Source: Biomphalaria glabrata
Taxonomy: Eukaryota > Mollusca > Gastropoda > Planorbidae
Length of the DNA stretch: 64,000 bases
NCBI RefSeq assembly: GCF_947242115.1
Contig: NC_074720.1
Coordinates: forward strand, 31,126,145-31,190,144
Reading direction: 5' to 3'
Shown here one piece after another: positions 1 through 12,163 of this stretch (the first letter of the stretch is position 1; each line of letters starts with the position of its first letter). The position numbers and the translations under genes were made by a program. A model generated the notes under the pieces. The model did not search any database and had not been told where the DNA came from. It saw only the letters and a program-made list of their open reading frames with translations.

Positions 1-59
1 AGGGAGAGTTCTATTTTTCACCTATCTTATCATTATTATATTTAGATTGTCAAATTGAA

Positions 60-300
60 GGCGCGGTGGCTGAGCGCTAAAGCGCTTAGCTTCCGAACCG
101 CGGGTCCCGGATTCGAATCCTCGTGAAGACTGGGATCTTTAGTTTTGGAATCTTCGCGAGTCCTGTTTTCGAATCACTGTATAGACTCTCTCGAGTAACC
201 GGCCTAAGGTTTGGGAAAGTTATGGTGGGTGGCCACATGACACCCTTTTCAAACACTAACGTCAATCACTATAAGAAGTAAAGGCCTTAAGTTTCTTGTT
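60..300 (+). mobile_element. tRNA-derived SINE
   Basis: A tRNA-like head has an A box (GTGGCTGAGCGCT) and a B box (GGATTCGAATCC). It is followed by an 'actgggatcttt' body and a tail ending in a 'ggccacatgacacc' block. The same body recurs in reverse at about 9.5, 19.9, 25.6 and 55.1 kb and forward at 26.8 kb, so this is a dispersed Pol III-type SINE family and not a tRNA gene. Confidence 0.8.
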
Positions 301-1039
301 AATCGTTTAGTGTGTATAAGGAATTGACGTCTACTAGAAGTACTATATACGGATATAGTGTTTTTACGACAATGCTTTAGATTAGTATTAGATTTTAAAG
401 TGAATCAGATTTTTTTTTTAAATCACGATGCTCAAAGTGTTGCTTTTAAAAAGAGTATTATAACATCTTAATATAATTTACTGGTATTCATGCGGCCCTT
501 TCGGTGGCCCTACTGGCTCAAATAGGTACCGGCCCAAATGGGTACCGGCCCAAATGGGTACCGGCCCAACGGGCATTTGCCCGAATGTCTCTATAGCCAA
601 CCCGCGCCTGGAAGAAATCCTTTCCTTTTTGTCATGTGCTGAAAGGTACTGGTACGCGACGTCTTGGTGCGAGCCGTTTTGGCGCGAGCTGTTTTGTTGC
701 GAGCTGTTTTGGCGCGAGCTGTTTTGGTGCGAGCCGTTTTGGCGCGAGCTGTTTTTTTATTGCGACAAGTTATGGCGATAATTTTAGAAAACACTAAACT
801 TATTGTGATAAACATGTTGCTTTCGCTTTGCTAAACTGTTGTATTGAATAATTTTAAAAAATAATTTCTTCCACCCATCGAGTCGACAACCTAGGGCACA
901 AACCACACGAACAGTAAGCCAGAATTTTCAGTGGTAAACAAAGTTTTCACGTGGCCCGCATAACAACTAATCGCATTTAATTTCGCCAACTATATCCCTT
1001 AGAGGTGGGGTGGGGGAGGTGGGACGTCCTAGAAATCTC
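301..1039. other. AT-rich sequence with two short tandem repeats
   Basis: No gene is seen. A 16-bp unit (ggtaccggcccaaatg) occurs about three times at 525-570. A 14 to 15-bp unit (gcgagctgttttgg) occurs about seven times at 665-755. The small reading frames here only reflect these repeats. Confidence 0.6.
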
Positions 1040-1130
1040 GACGCTCAAAATCTTTCTTCAACGGGATTCGAACTAGTGACTATCCAAAAGTCAACCGCTC
1101 TACTACTCAACCATAACAAAACCTATTGAT
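1040..1130 (-). mobile_element. tRNA-like SINE head or pseudo-tRNA
   Basis: On the minus strand an A-box-like stretch (TTGAGTAGTAGAGCGG) and a B box (AGTTCGAATCC) are spaced as in a tRNA. The T arm and acceptor stem do not pair well, so a working tRNA is unlikely. A second tRNA-derived SINE family or a pseudogene fits better. Confidence 0.45.
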
Positions 1131-1375
1131 TGGTACTGGGGATTATTCACAATTTTTAAACACATTAATCGTCACGTTATTTACATACAGTTTTTTTTTC
1201 AATCCGGTCTATATTCTAATAAATTACAGCAACATAGAAAAAGAAGAGAAAGCAAAATAAAGGAATACGAAGGAGATATAAGTGACATACTGATATAACC
1301 CTGCCTGCTCCCGCGCCGACACTAATGTTGCGCACCAGCACACCGTTCAACACGAGAAATAGATGACATATTAAT

Positions 1376-1546
1376 GGACCTCATTCACCAACCGTAAACA
1401 AACGACATTTAGCCACGTGATAATATTGATAAAACAATGAAAATTACGTGTCACGTGACAGGCTTTATGGATTGCGTAATTTGTATAGAAGAGATAGAAA
1501 ACCACGTGGCAAAATGTTGTTTGTTTACGATTGGTGAATGGGGTCC
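1376..1546. mobile_element. MITE with about 45-bp inverted ends
   Basis: The left end (GGACCTCATTCACCAA) is inverted at the right end (TTGGTGAATGGGGTCC), and the symmetry runs inward about 45 bp with few mismatches. The ends contain CACGTG. A second copy lies at 53023-53195. It has no coding capacity, so it is a non-autonomous DNA transposon of unknown superfamily. Confidence 0.75.
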
Positions 1547-1945
1547 TTTCTAGAGGAAGGGCTGTTTTAGATCTGGCTGACGTGCTCTGCAAGTTATGGG
1601 AGTCTGAGCTGTCTGGGACCAAGAGCCGTCCTTAGGGCTACCAGTAAACTGTGTTGAGAACCTGGAGCTACACTAGGAAGTGTGTCAGTGGTCTGTACTA
1701 ATGTTTAGGTAGAATAGGACTTGCAGAACTTAAGACTCCCTGTGGCTTGATAGCTGAAGTCCATGTCTCGCAGTGTATTTTATAGCTGTAACTAAATACA
1801 TCGTCTATTGTTACTATACGGAGAACTGCCTGATCTGGAAACCACTGCGCAGTTCATCGCAGATATAGGATTACTGATCTGAACCCTTCAACATGTCAAA
1901 TGAGAACGAAGAAGAAGAAGAAGAAATAAATACATCGTCTATTGT
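1547..1945. other. Unclassified repeat-like sequence with a 20-bp direct repeat
   Basis: The block AAATACATCGTCTATTGTTA occurs at about 1793 and again at about 1927. It could be the end of an old retroelement terminal repeat followed by a partial duplicate. No family is recognised. Confidence 0.3.
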
Positions 1946-2950
1946 TACTTCTTATCGTTGAGTGTTTACTTTAGATTTACTCAGTGTTTTTTTGTTTTTT
2001 TGTAAAAAAAAAATAAGTGCCGGTACTCAGTGATAAGGTGCCGGTACTGAGTAGTTGATTGCATAACTTTTAACTACTAAAAATTATTTATATACGTTAA
2101 AATACAAGAAAAATATATTTTTTTGTTAAATGTCCCGGTACGCCGTACCGTTGCGTACCGTACAAAAAAAAAAGTATAAATATGGAAAAAAAGTGAGAAC
2201 ATTTGAAAAAATAAAAAGTTAAATTGTGAAAGATTACTGTCGCCAGTGATGCATCTGTAAAAACTTTTCCATGTAGGTGATTGTCATGCATGTCGGGAAG
2301 AGTCGTGGACTAGACAGCTTTCTGGTGTCTCTGGTGTACACAGGAATTGTTGACAAGCTTTGTTTTGTACACAGTTTATAGGATACTTTTTGTCCGCACT
2401 TTTGGTCTGCACTTTTTAGCACTGCAGAATTTAGCTTTGAAAGCTCCTCCGTTTGTAGCACACAATAAGGTCAATAGGAAGGAAGCATTAGACCAGGGTT
2501 ACACTTTCACTCTAGGACAGTGATGCTATTAAAACATATTTTAAAATTAAGTAGGTCACACCCGGATATAATTGCGCCTATCTTTTAACAAAGTGATTCA
2601 ATAACAAAATTTCTTGTTAATTTTAGTTCATAGTTTTTTTTTGGTTAGCAATACTGAGTTTCGATAAGCGTCCTTGACATTGTTTATTTCATGGTGACAT
2701 TATTGATATTATTGTGGGCTTAGAAACTGAAGAATGTAGTCATTTGATTTTTCCGTGTTAAAAAAAAGTGAAAAAAAAGTTACATAGCTTATAAACTTTC
2801 TTGTATTCTGTTTTTAGATACACCATAAAAACTAGCTTTGTATTGTATAGGTATAACAGACGGATAGAAGAGACCTAAAACTATTTCAACACTGTTTTGT
2901 TGCGAAGTATGATCAAAGTTCTCATTTGACTTTGTGCCACAGTGTTGACA
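1946..2950. other. AT-rich intergenic sequence, nothing recognised
   Basis: There are long A and T runs and short chance reading frames only. No domain, splice-like exon or repeat end is seen. Confidence 0.5.
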
Positions 2951-2959
2951 TTTTCCCCC

Positions 2960-3600
2960 CTATAGTAGAAGACATTTCTGGTACAGGCGGACCGGAGGAT
3001 TTCCAGCTACCCGTCGCCTCAGCGTGGCCCTCCGGTGGAAACATCCAGAGGTGGATCTGGACAGGCTAAGAACGAGTAGCGAACCAGGCCTTCTAGCAGG
3101 TCTCCCTGGGTGAGCTTTTGTTTTTTTTATCTCACTCGGGGTGGGGATGGAACAAGTAACCTGCAACCCAGTCCAAAAAGTCCGCCACGCCGTTCCACAA
3201 AGGGGGTCGTCATCAGTTCCGGATTGCTGGATTGGCGGCCCTTGCACGGAACAGTGGCGGTTACATTATAGGAATATGAGACAAGCTCCCCGCAGTTAGC
3301 GCTGTCCTTGACACTTATAGCGGGTGACTTAAGATTCGGGGACGGTGCGCTGTGTACACGGCACGGCCCGGTTTTACCAGTCAGTCAACCAATATGGCCG
3401 CCTACCGTTGGGTGCCCTCAGACAGGACAGGGGTGAAGAACCCCATGTCCAGGCCTGGTGGTTGGATAAAAGCCTTTCTAACCATCAACGGGATAATGGC
3501 GCCTCCGGCGCCGATTCCCTACTGGACTTCATCGAAGGTACAGGCGGAGAAGAAAATGGGAGCACATAAGACTGCTATTGCAAAAGTGTAAATATTTGTA
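2960..3600. other. GC-richer segment, probably part of a transposable element
   Basis: This block is clearly richer in G+C than its surroundings. It holds short overlapping reading frames on both strands with no recognisable domain. The composition resembles the leader of a LINE, and an RTE-like LINE remnant follows 1 kb downstream, but the link is only a guess. Confidence 0.3.
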
Positions 3601-3794
3601 CCACCCTGGTGTAACCCCTTGAGTGCTGGTTTTACCTAAAGGCAACACAATCTATAGCTTAAGGCTCCTACTTGCTTGCCCCCCCCCCCCCTTCCATGGC
3701 TCTAGCAAGAAGAATAAAGGAAAAATTGCGTTATGTTGATTACAAAAGCTATGTCGAATAGCTTAGGGATTACCGTCTAACTCTGTTTCTTGAT

Positions 3795-3885
3795 ATCACC
3801 TGTTGCGCGCCCCTCCTACCTCCAAGCGATGGCCCCTCCTACCTCCAAGCGATGGCCCCTCCTACCTCCAAGCGATGGCCCCGCT
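3795..3885. repeat. 23-bp tandem repeat, three copies
   Basis: The unit GGCCCCTCCTACCTCCAAGCG repeats about three times. The rest of 3600-4619 is AT-rich and shows nothing else. Confidence 0.7.
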
Positions 3886-4619
3886 TAAGGTTCCAGTTTC
3901 TAAATTAAAATGAACGTAAAATCCATAAAAACCAATTTTGCGTGAACACTGTCAAGGTCAAGTTTGCAGACGAAACAAACACAAGATCGCCCAGTCGTTC
4001 TTGAAAAGCGGGAAAACCACTGGTTCTGAACTGGTGGACTAGAACAGACGTCAAGTCCAAAAACACTGAAGCATGTCGCAAAATTTTGTTTTGCATACCA
4101 ATACAAAAACACTTTTATGATTGTCATCTGGTTTCCCAGAATTCATTCATTTTCAGTATCTGTAATATCATTGCGGATGCAGCGACACGCTTGGCTGGAG
4201 TAAGATCCCCTGCAGCCTTTTTTTTTTAAATTTTGCAAATGGCTACATACACATCAGTGGAGTTTCAGATGTCTTTTTAATAGTTAATTTAAAAGCTGCC
4301 CTGGGAAATGAAGAGTGTGTATGCTATTCTAAAGTTTGACAAAACATATTAATTACACCTATAAACACACATATATTTACACATTAATACATCTCCTAAA
4401 AGAAATTAAAAATAAAAAGATTAAAAAACGCGTGCTGTACTTCAAGTGACTACGCAGACCCAGTTTGAGAACTGCAATTTTCTTCGCCAATTCTCATGCG
4501 GACAAAGTCGTTGTCCGATGATGCCTCAAACCGCTCCTTGAAAATGTTAAAGTTTGTTTTTTGTGTATCTACTTTTTTATCTTTCTACCTTACAATTGTC
4601 AGCTGTTAGTGTTGTGACT

Positions 4620-5240
4620 AACTCCACCATAGGACAGTCCCAAGCTCGGCTGAGAAAGGAGGAGGGTTTGGCGTAGGGCTAGCTACCCTACCCCGTAGAA
4701 AAAGCACAAGCTAAAGAAATCTAAAGAGCTAATCAACAGAAGTCACGGACCTGGGAGAAGATGGACCTCCAGCTGGAAGGTTTAAGACGCACGTCTGTGA
4801 AAGCCAGAGTCATCTGGAAGCTGACAGGCCGAAGACCATCATCTCTACCAGGACCACAACCACCATCTGTACATGGAACGTCCGGACCATGTATGAGACT
4901 GGGAAGACAGCGCAAGTGGCAGCTGAGATGAAAAGGTACAACCTCACCATCTTAGGATCGAATAATGAACTGTGGCGAGAACAAAGCAGCAGCCCATTGA
5001 AGTTGATTCGCTTCAGAGAGGCTGGAGATAAATAGGTCACACCCTTCACAAGGCTGCATCCAGCATAACAAGGCATGCCCTAACAAGGAACCCTCAAGGA
5101 AAGAGGAAGAGGGGACGGCCCAGGAATACATAGCGCCGCGAGTTGGAAGCAGATGGGTAAGACGTGGGGACAGTTGGAGAGTCTCGCCCAGAACTGAGAC
5201 GCCTCGAGGAAGCTGGTTGGTGACCTATGAGATGAGTTGC
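4620..5240 (+). mobile_element. RTE-like LINE remnant, 5' end joined to 3' end
   Basis: At 4853-4955 the translation reads as the start of an apurinic-type endonuclease (ICTWNVRTMYETGKTAQVA). From about 5066 it reads as the C-terminal tail of the same kind of ORF2 ([11 protein letters not shown], then RRELEAD). The catalytic endonuclease body and the reverse transcriptase between them are absent. It is therefore an internally deleted, degenerate copy. The pattern is that of mollusc RTE-like LINEs, often annotated as craniofacial development protein 2-like. Confidence 0.65.
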
Positions 5241-5345
5241 CACACACAATCACACTGTAGCTACATGCCTCTTTTACACTCTTACACACACATACTCACA
5301 CTGTAGCTACATGCCTCTTTTACCCTCTTACACACACACTCACTC
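5241..5345. repeat. Two copies of a roughly 48-bp unit
   Basis: The phrase 'actgtagctacatgcctctttta' followed by CA-rich sequence occurs twice in tandem. Confidence 0.6.
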
Positions 5346-5998
5346 AGATATACATATATATATATATAAATATTACTTATCATCAGAAGCTGAGAATAAC
5401 ACAGTGTTTCTTTGCAGCTGGTAACGATGCGACACTAGGCTATATACATACTATAAACGAATTCTTGGAATTCCAAAAACGTTTCCATTAAATTACATTA
5501 TGTCTTTTTAATTTTTATTTTTAAATTTCAGTAAATGATAGCTCCCCCCCCCCACCCCATGTCAACCTTTGTATTCCCTTTTCCTAATCTGCTTTAAAAA
5601 AATATGGCTTAGGTCAGTGGTCCCCAAACTGTGTTCGGACAGGGGGACATAGCAAGTTCAAATTTCAAGCGCACCTTGTAACACTGCTGAGAAAAACAAA
5701 AAAACACGTCGCATCGTTACCCCCTTGGTTTCAATGTGCACCGCTGGTGTTGACACCGTGTTGACAAGCCGGATATCAACGCGTCACGAGTCAATGGGGA
5801 TATCTTTCAATGGCTTCAGTTAATCAAAAGAGTCTATTCCCGGATGTTGTTAAAATGTTCTTCACATGGGTCGAATATGAGATATCCATCCTAAAGATGG
5901 GCTATAAATAGCTATATCTCCGTTAAGGAGGAGACAATGAAATATATCGTTTGGCCACGAACTCTGGGAAGTAGGTCACTTCAGTCGAGATCTGATGT
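5346..5998. other. AT-rich sequence with a hAT-like end
   Basis: At about 5615 a CAGTGGTCCCCAAACTGTG block resembles the terminal inverted repeat of hAT elements. No matching right end was found. Nothing else is recognised. Confidence 0.35.
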
Positions 5999-6006
5999 GT
6001 CTACGC

Positions 6007-6623
6007 CAGTGATGCCCAAAATACGACCCGCGGGCCAGATCCGGCCCGCGACGTGGTTTGATCCGGCCCGCCAAAACGTCGGAACAAAATGTAGAAAATT
6101 CCTCACCTCCATTTTAATTTTTTATAAATGGGAGACCCAAAGAAACTAAATGTGGATTCTGAATTTTGAATCATACCAGGAAAAGTGAACTTATCTTTAC
6201 TTTTTGTAGAAAAAATAAGACTACATATTTGTTATAAGAAAAAAACTGTGGCTGTTTAAAAAAAAAGAACTACATATAAACGGATTATCAAACAAATATA
6301 AGGACATTCTTGGTTTGAGCTGCGAATAAATGAGTGTTAAACTACGCCTAGAGATTGGAGGATCGATGGGAATGCTTACCCAAAAAGAGACAAGAAAATG
6401 ACTGGTTGGTAACGCTACCTACAATGTTGCTCACATTTGAAGTAGAGAAATGAAGCAAGTTTCTTACACTATTCCATTAATTAATGTAATAGATTAACAA
6501 GTTTCTAACAAAATTGTTTCAGGTCAATTTAATTTCGTTTTTGTACATTTTCTTCATGTGGCCCGCGACAAGAGTGTCGGAAATTAAAATGGCCCGCAGG
6601 TCAAATTAGGTTGGGCATCACTG
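6007..6623. mobile_element. hAT-type MITE with perfect 8-bp target duplication
   Basis: The left end CAGTGATGCCCAAAATACG and the right end TTGGGCATCACTG are inverted. The sequence just inside both ends is rich in GGCCCGC. It is flanked by GTCTACGC at 5999-6006 and again at 6624-6631, an 8-bp duplication typical of hAT transposition. The 617 bp hold no transposase. Confidence 0.85.
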
Positions 6624-6867
6624 GTCTACGCCGTTAGCCAACGCTAACATGTTTCTTAGGAAAGTATCCTTTTGTGGACACTGCACTGTACTCTACTCTA
6701 GTTTGTACCCCAGGAAGGGATATAACTCTAAATACCAGGAAAGAAACTACACTACACCTAAATAATGGATAATAAAGATTATTATTATTATGTTAGAAAT
6801 GAACGGGTAGTCATTCTCTGGCGCTGCCAGGGTCGAGTTTCGCTAAAGAGAAACAAAATTCATCGTA

Positions 6868-7560
6868 GTCCCTTTAACAGTTTCCACTGAGGAATTTTCT
6901 GGTGATGTGGCAGGTCTGCAGCAGTACCCCCCTCTGACAGGCAACGAAGATGTTCCTAGGAATGTTAAGGGCCTTGAAGGTGTCTGTAAGGTCAGTTGTT
7001 ATTATCCCCTCGGTTGATATAACAATGGGGTATATTGTTATTTTGGACAATTTCCATAGACGCTTAATCTCCAAGCCCAGGTTCCCATATTTTCTTTGTT
7101 TTTCTATTTCAGTTTTTCTTAAATTATGAGACAGTGGTACGGCGATATCGATAATGGTAGCGTTTTTTTCTTTTTTATCGATGAACAGCAGATCCGGGCG
7201 ATTGAAATCTACCGTTTTGTCGGTCAGAATAGGCCTATCCCAGTACAGCAGATGTTCAGTAGACTCGAGAACCTCTTGCGGAGAGTATTTATAATAAGGG
7301 GGAGTGTCCTTACCGATCAATTTGTACGTCAAAGCCAGGTGTTGGTGTATTAACTTTGCAACTTGGTTATGGCGACCCAGGTAGGCTGATTCTGATAGGG
7401 CTGGACATCCTGCCATAATGTGTTCAATCGACTCGCCCACATTTCCACATTTTCGTTTGTCGACAACATTGAGTTTCAGGATATGCTTCTCGTAATTTTT
7501 TGTCCTGATTACTCTGTCCTGTATTGCTGTAACAAAGCCTTCTGTTTCAGGGTAGAAACT
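6868..7560 (-). mobile_element. R2-type LINE: C-terminal end of ORF2
   Basis: A minus-strand frame stays open for more than 220 codons (to about 7560). It begins with a conserved stretch (ETEGFVTAIQDRVIRTKNYE) and a Cys-His knuckle-like segment around KCGNVGESIEHIMAGC. It then reads YWDRPILTDK, NRPDLLFIDKK and IIDIAVPLSHN, and ends near TCHITRKFL. The RPD...D-I-A-V pattern is that of the restriction-like endonuclease domain found after the reverse transcriptase in R2/NeSL-type LINEs. The reverse transcriptase itself is not seen upstream, so this is a 5'-truncated copy. Intactness over this length suggests a fairly recent insertion. A host gene is unlikely because no splice sites or neighbours fit. 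Confidence 0.6.
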
Positions 7561-8450
7561 ACGTCACTAGGAGGTAGACTAGAATCACGTTGTTGAAGAG
7601 GCATTAAACTGTTGTCTTGAAAAGAACCTTTTGAATCGACCTTGCTGCTAACGAAGAAATGTTCCACTTGGTCGATGCAACAACGTTATTTTAATTAATA
7701 ATTTAAGTTCTTTAAATTTGATAATAAAGCCGCTTTCACCTCATTAATACCAACATTAAAAATAACTATAATGCAAATTCAACCGATATTTTTTCGTTAA
7801 AAAAAGACTGCCTACGCAACCCTCTTTGTTACCAGGTAACTTTTTGGACATTTGTACCAAAGGAAATAAACTATATACAATTAATAAAAAAATATACAAT
7901 AAACCCAACAGCTCGATATCGCGCGCTTCTTACATTAGACACTACCGAAAGGTCACGCGTGCGCCGTACGGACAACTTAGAAGTCTTAATTAGGTCGATT
8001 AGCTTTTTTTTTTCATTCCCATTCATAATAATTTTATATTCGCGCATTCGCTTTACTTCTAACATTATTAATTTGTTTGTTTCTTACTAGTACACTATAT
8101 CAGGGACTATATCAGTGATACGCAAATTAAGACCGGAGGGCCGCGCGTAATATCTGGCTAGTAATAAATAAATAAAATAAAATATATAGCTATAAATTAG
8201 TACAGTATATGTGCCAAGGCATCTGTAAGTATATATCTACTATATCTAGAGATTTTTTTTTTATTTGCTTGCTTTAGCCAAAATAAAAACTTTCCCATTC
8301 GAGTGTCACCCCTAATGGGTGTCACCTGGTGCAGACTGTCCCCCCACCCCCAACCAGTAAAGCCACTGTGATAATATGTATTTTTTGTTTTAACATTTAT
8401 ATATATGTCTATACAGTTTTGTCAATTGTCAAAATAATATAATATAATTT
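7561..8450. other. AT-rich intergenic sequence
   Basis: Nothing coding is seen. A block at about 8115 (CAGTGATACGCAAATTAAGACC, split across the repeat end) looks like one end of a hAT-like element without a recognisable partner. Confidence 0.4.
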
Positions 8451-8544
8451 TAGGCCATATGTGTTTGAAAACAATAACAACTAGAAAAGTTTATTTTATA
8501 TATACTTCGATTTTTATTTTTAATTCAACCATAGCTGCGTGCAG

Positions 8545-8655
8545 CACAGACCTATACAGCTTTTTCATCACAGACCTATATAGGTTTTTCATCACATACC
8601 TATTTATGTTTTTCATCACAGACCTATATAGGTTTTTCATCACAGAAGACATTTC
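8545..8655. repeat. About 30-bp tandem repeat, four copies
   Basis: The unit 'ttcatcacagacctatatagg' plus T-rich spacer repeats about four times. The overlapping reading frames on both strands are products of this repeat. Confidence 0.75.
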
Positions 8656-8759
8656 AGCAAACAACACTCTATTGGCACAAGAAAGGGATTTCTTCCACGG
8701 GCTCTTTATCAAACCCCCCGACCGAAGGGCCCCCATCAATTAGAATTTTTTTTTACAAC

Positions 8760-9485
8760 CCGTATGTAATTCATACTCACCAAGACTCAAGTGTTGACAT
8801 ATGTCTTTGTGAATACGTGTAGAAGATATGCTCACCCTGAGCTCATATATGCAGCAAAGTAAGCGTGGGCATGGGTTCAAGACTATGATTTAGGGTTCCC
8901 CCACCTTCCCCGAATTGTAGGTTAAGTGTGACTAATTCAACTTGAGTCAGTGGACTACATTTAAAAAAGGGAAAAGAATTCAAGTGCTACCTTAAACAAC
9001 GAGTTGTCACCAGTGCTACATAACTCATACAAATTTGAAATTCTTCTTGCAAGAGCCCTCGTGGGCCCTAATATTTATGGGCCTGGAATTAATGAAATCC
9101 TAGCCTCATGGCTGCTATGTCACTGCATGGCTATATTTACACAGGCGATAAGCAGGGCCTCGTTTATTGGCTGTGAGTGATAGCAGGCTTTGAATGAACT
9201 CTTAGCATGGAGGCAATAAGTTCATAGTTGCTGATATTCCTGCTTAAAAATGTTGAAACCTGTCTGTTTTACCTGCCTGACAATAACGCAAAGACATAAA
9301 CTCTCTTTGTTATCTTGTTTTCAAATCCATCTCAGTCTGATACTAAATGCATTCTTTCTGAACCCGGAACTACTTGGATAGATTTAAGTATGTGTTGTCC
9401 AATTTACCGTAGTGGTGGTAATTCAACTTAGTCATGGCTCTCAAACACTTGAGCGTTTCCTTTCAATTACAATAAAAAATGTTCC
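8760..9485. other. Intergenic sequence, nothing recognised
   Basis: It is AT-rich with no open frame of note, no repeat ends and no splice-like exon. Confidence 0.45.
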
Positions 9486-9489
9486 CTTT

Positions 9490-9680
9490 TCAGAACTTGC
9501 AACCTATAGGGCCGATGATGTAAAGGTCATCTGTTTAGATTGAGAGGTGCCGTGTGGCCAGCACAACGACCAACGGCTTTTACTTTTCCCCAACAAATGT
9601 CAGGTAACCATTAGAGCTAGGTGCATTCCGAGCCACCCTAAAGATCCCGAAATTAAAAAAAAGCCAAGCGCCTCACCCCC
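9490..9680 (-). mobile_element. tRNA-derived SINE, minus strand
   Basis: Reverse copy of the family at 60-300. It holds the tail block (ggccgatgatgtaaaggtcatctg), the 'gccagcacaacgaccaacgg' block and the 'cccgaaatt' body, and stops in the tRNA head near a C run. Confidence 0.75.
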
Positions 9681-11860
9681 CCCCCTAAATCTCCATACCT
9701 AATTGTTTTCATATCTCGATACATCATTGAAAGATTTCTTGTTCTACAAACCTTACAGTTAGCTGACAGTCTCTTCATCGGCTCAAAAAGTTGAAAGGAA
9801 AAAGTTAACGTATTTTGAAAAGAGCTCTAACAGTTTCACTGAAGATTTGACAGTGTATAGATATATTTGGGATGAAAATCACTAACTGGCCAGACCCTGA
9901 AAACTCTCGTTTTAACGTTGTATTTTTTTTAGGAAATAATCATCTTAAAAATGTAATTCGGCTTACGTCTTCTATAAATGAAAAGTTAAAAAAAAATCAT
10001 AATAGCAAATTCTTCCTGGGTTTTGAAAACCTGAACACGGATCCCGAAAACGCCTCTTACGATTTTCCTAGAAATGTGACAGTTCATATATATCTTTGGG
10101 AAAAGAATTACTAACTAATTAGCCTCACAATGAAAACTCTGGGTTGACCATTATAATTTATCAAAAAATATAATCTTCTTAAAATCAAATTTGGTCATGT
10201 CGATGGAAATTCCCCGCTTTTATTTATTAAAGAGTTCAATATTGTGCGTCTAAACGACTGTGTTTTTGTTTCCATGTATGGGTGTGTGTATCACTTAACC
10301 AGAATCTTCTGTTCCATATCTCTAGCTTCGAGAGTCAACGATGAGGAAAAATCAGGAGCTGGCGACCCTAAGGCAGTTTGCAGCACCCATTGCTACACCC
10401 TGGCAGAACATGCGACGCCACTCACCCCAAACTGTATGGGCACTGCCGTTCCTTTTGGATACATCAGCTGCGTGGAGAGGGGGGAACTGATGTGTGGGCG
10501 ACATCGTTCCGACCACAGCTAATGCCCAGGAATTCATTTCAGTTCCATGAGAATATCCATAGCCGTTTCGCGACTGAAGGAGGCCATATAGAGATATCTC
10601 TAGCTAAGCCTAGATCCGGCATTCTAATTTAGACTAGCGTTCTGTCCTTTAATGTAACCATGCCTGGATCAATATCACTAAACTAGAATTGTATATACTC
10701 GAAGTACATTTATAAATGGGCGTAACTAGGATTTTTACCTTAGGTGGGGAAAATTGGTGCGGGAAAAAAAGGGTTCCATTTTTTTAAATCAATCACACAT
10801 TAGGTATTAAGAGCTATGTAATGGCCCTAGCAGAATTTTAAAATATCAATTGCTTCATAAAGAAGAAATTGTCTTTGAAAAATTAGTTACTTGAAACATA
10901 ATAACAACAATAATTAAATTTACAGAGCGCTTTAACAAACTGCTTAGTTAAATGATTTGGTATGAATAATCAGACTTTACTATATCAACTTTTAGACAAT
11001 GACATAGGCTTAAATATCTTCCTGTGGTGTATTGGATGAACAATGAAAATATTTAAAATAAAGAAAAAACAACAGAGCTAGACAAATTATTTCCCCTTAA
11101 AAATAAAGGTTTATTTCTAGAAAAAGGATTTTCTAAAGTCATAAACTTATTTCATACATTGAAGCCATTATCTCATTCAGACCCACTTCATTTATGCTGA
11201 CCTAAATCTAAATAATAGTCATTACATGTTAAGTAAACACTCAAACGTATATTATACTAATATAATAAATTTATAGCTCATTTATGTATAATAGATATGC
11301 AGGATGTGAAATATACTCAAAGTATTTGATCACTTAAAAAATAAAGGAACATTATTCGAAAGATAATACAAATATGTTGTATTTTTTAAATCTAAAACTG
11401 TCTTGTTTGTTTATAGATCTAGGTCATGGGAGGTCAATTTTTTATTTGTATTTTTACTATTGGATTTTATTAAATAACCATAAACGTTTTAAGTCTGAAA
11501 AACTTTGAATAGTTACTAGTGTGTGTGCGTGAGTCTGTTGTCCCACAAGCGTACCTACTGACAGTTATAAATCTATACCTATTACAAATAATATCTATAG
11601 TGTATGAAATCCAGTCCTTTTAACAAATAGCAATATAGAGAAAAAAGTCTGGTTGATATTGTAGCCTATAACATTAAAACAATGTAGATTAAATTGCAAT
11701 CAAAATAATTCAAGTAAATGAGCTACTACATAACGAACCCTCTCAATGAGGTATACAGGTGTCTAGATTCAAAGATGAGTAGCTCTGCAGTTTGTTAGTT
11801 AATGTCTTATCTTTTTTTCCTGACAATAGAAATAGATAAGAGTATGTATATAAAAACAAA
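9681..11860. other. Gene E 3' flank: AT-rich sequence with one GC-richer TE-like block
   Basis: A GC-richer segment at about 10330-10530 has short frames on both strands and no recognised domain, so it is probably a piece of a transposable element. At 10905-10960 there is a SINE-like tail ('acagagcgcttta'). A lone end of the 'gcgtaactagg' MITE lies at about 10722. Nothing else is seen before gene E ends. Confidence 0.4.
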
Positions 11861-11864
11861 TGTA

Positions 11865-11870
11865 TTTATT
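11865..11870 (-). promoter_or_regulatory. Poly(A) signal AATAAA for gene E
   Basis: AATAAA on the minus strand lies about 60 bases after the gene E stop codon, the expected place for a 3' end signal. Confidence 0.5.
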
Positions 11871-11928
11871 TTAAGAGAAGCCCTCTCCCCCTATCCTCAT
11901 GTACCTCCCCCCTGTGAGAGGGACAAAG

Positions 11929-12075
11929 CTATCCACTTTTAAACTGCTGACGTAACACAGCCAGTAGAATTGGGTTACACAAGGCCAGGAACACGCTGAA
12001 GGTCATGAGTCTCAGAGCAGACTTGTTGTAGTAGCTGGCATCTGAGGCATTACCGGTTCTAACCGCGCAGTTGGC
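11929..12075 (-). CDS. Gene E exon 3 (loop, second membrane segment, stop)
   Basis: The acceptor is TTTCTCTCTTGTCAG. The exon encodes ANCAVRTGNASDA onward and ends FKSG-stop. The phase-0 start joins directly to WQARN of exon 2. Confidence 0.72.
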   Translation of the reverse strand, partial: ANCAVRTGNASDASYYNKSALRLMTFSVFLALCNPILLAVLRQQFKSG

Positions 12076-12093
12076 CTGACAAGAGAGAAAGCA

Positions 12094-12163
<70 letters not shown>

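Noticed and set aside
60-132. tRNA gene
   Set aside because: A and B boxes are good, but the sequence runs straight into a dispersed SINE body and lacks a clean acceptor stem pairing.
8459-8743. Frames on both strands with FFITDLYRFFIT-type or RSVMKNLYRS-type repeats
   Set aside because: Both translate a 30-bp tandem repeat.
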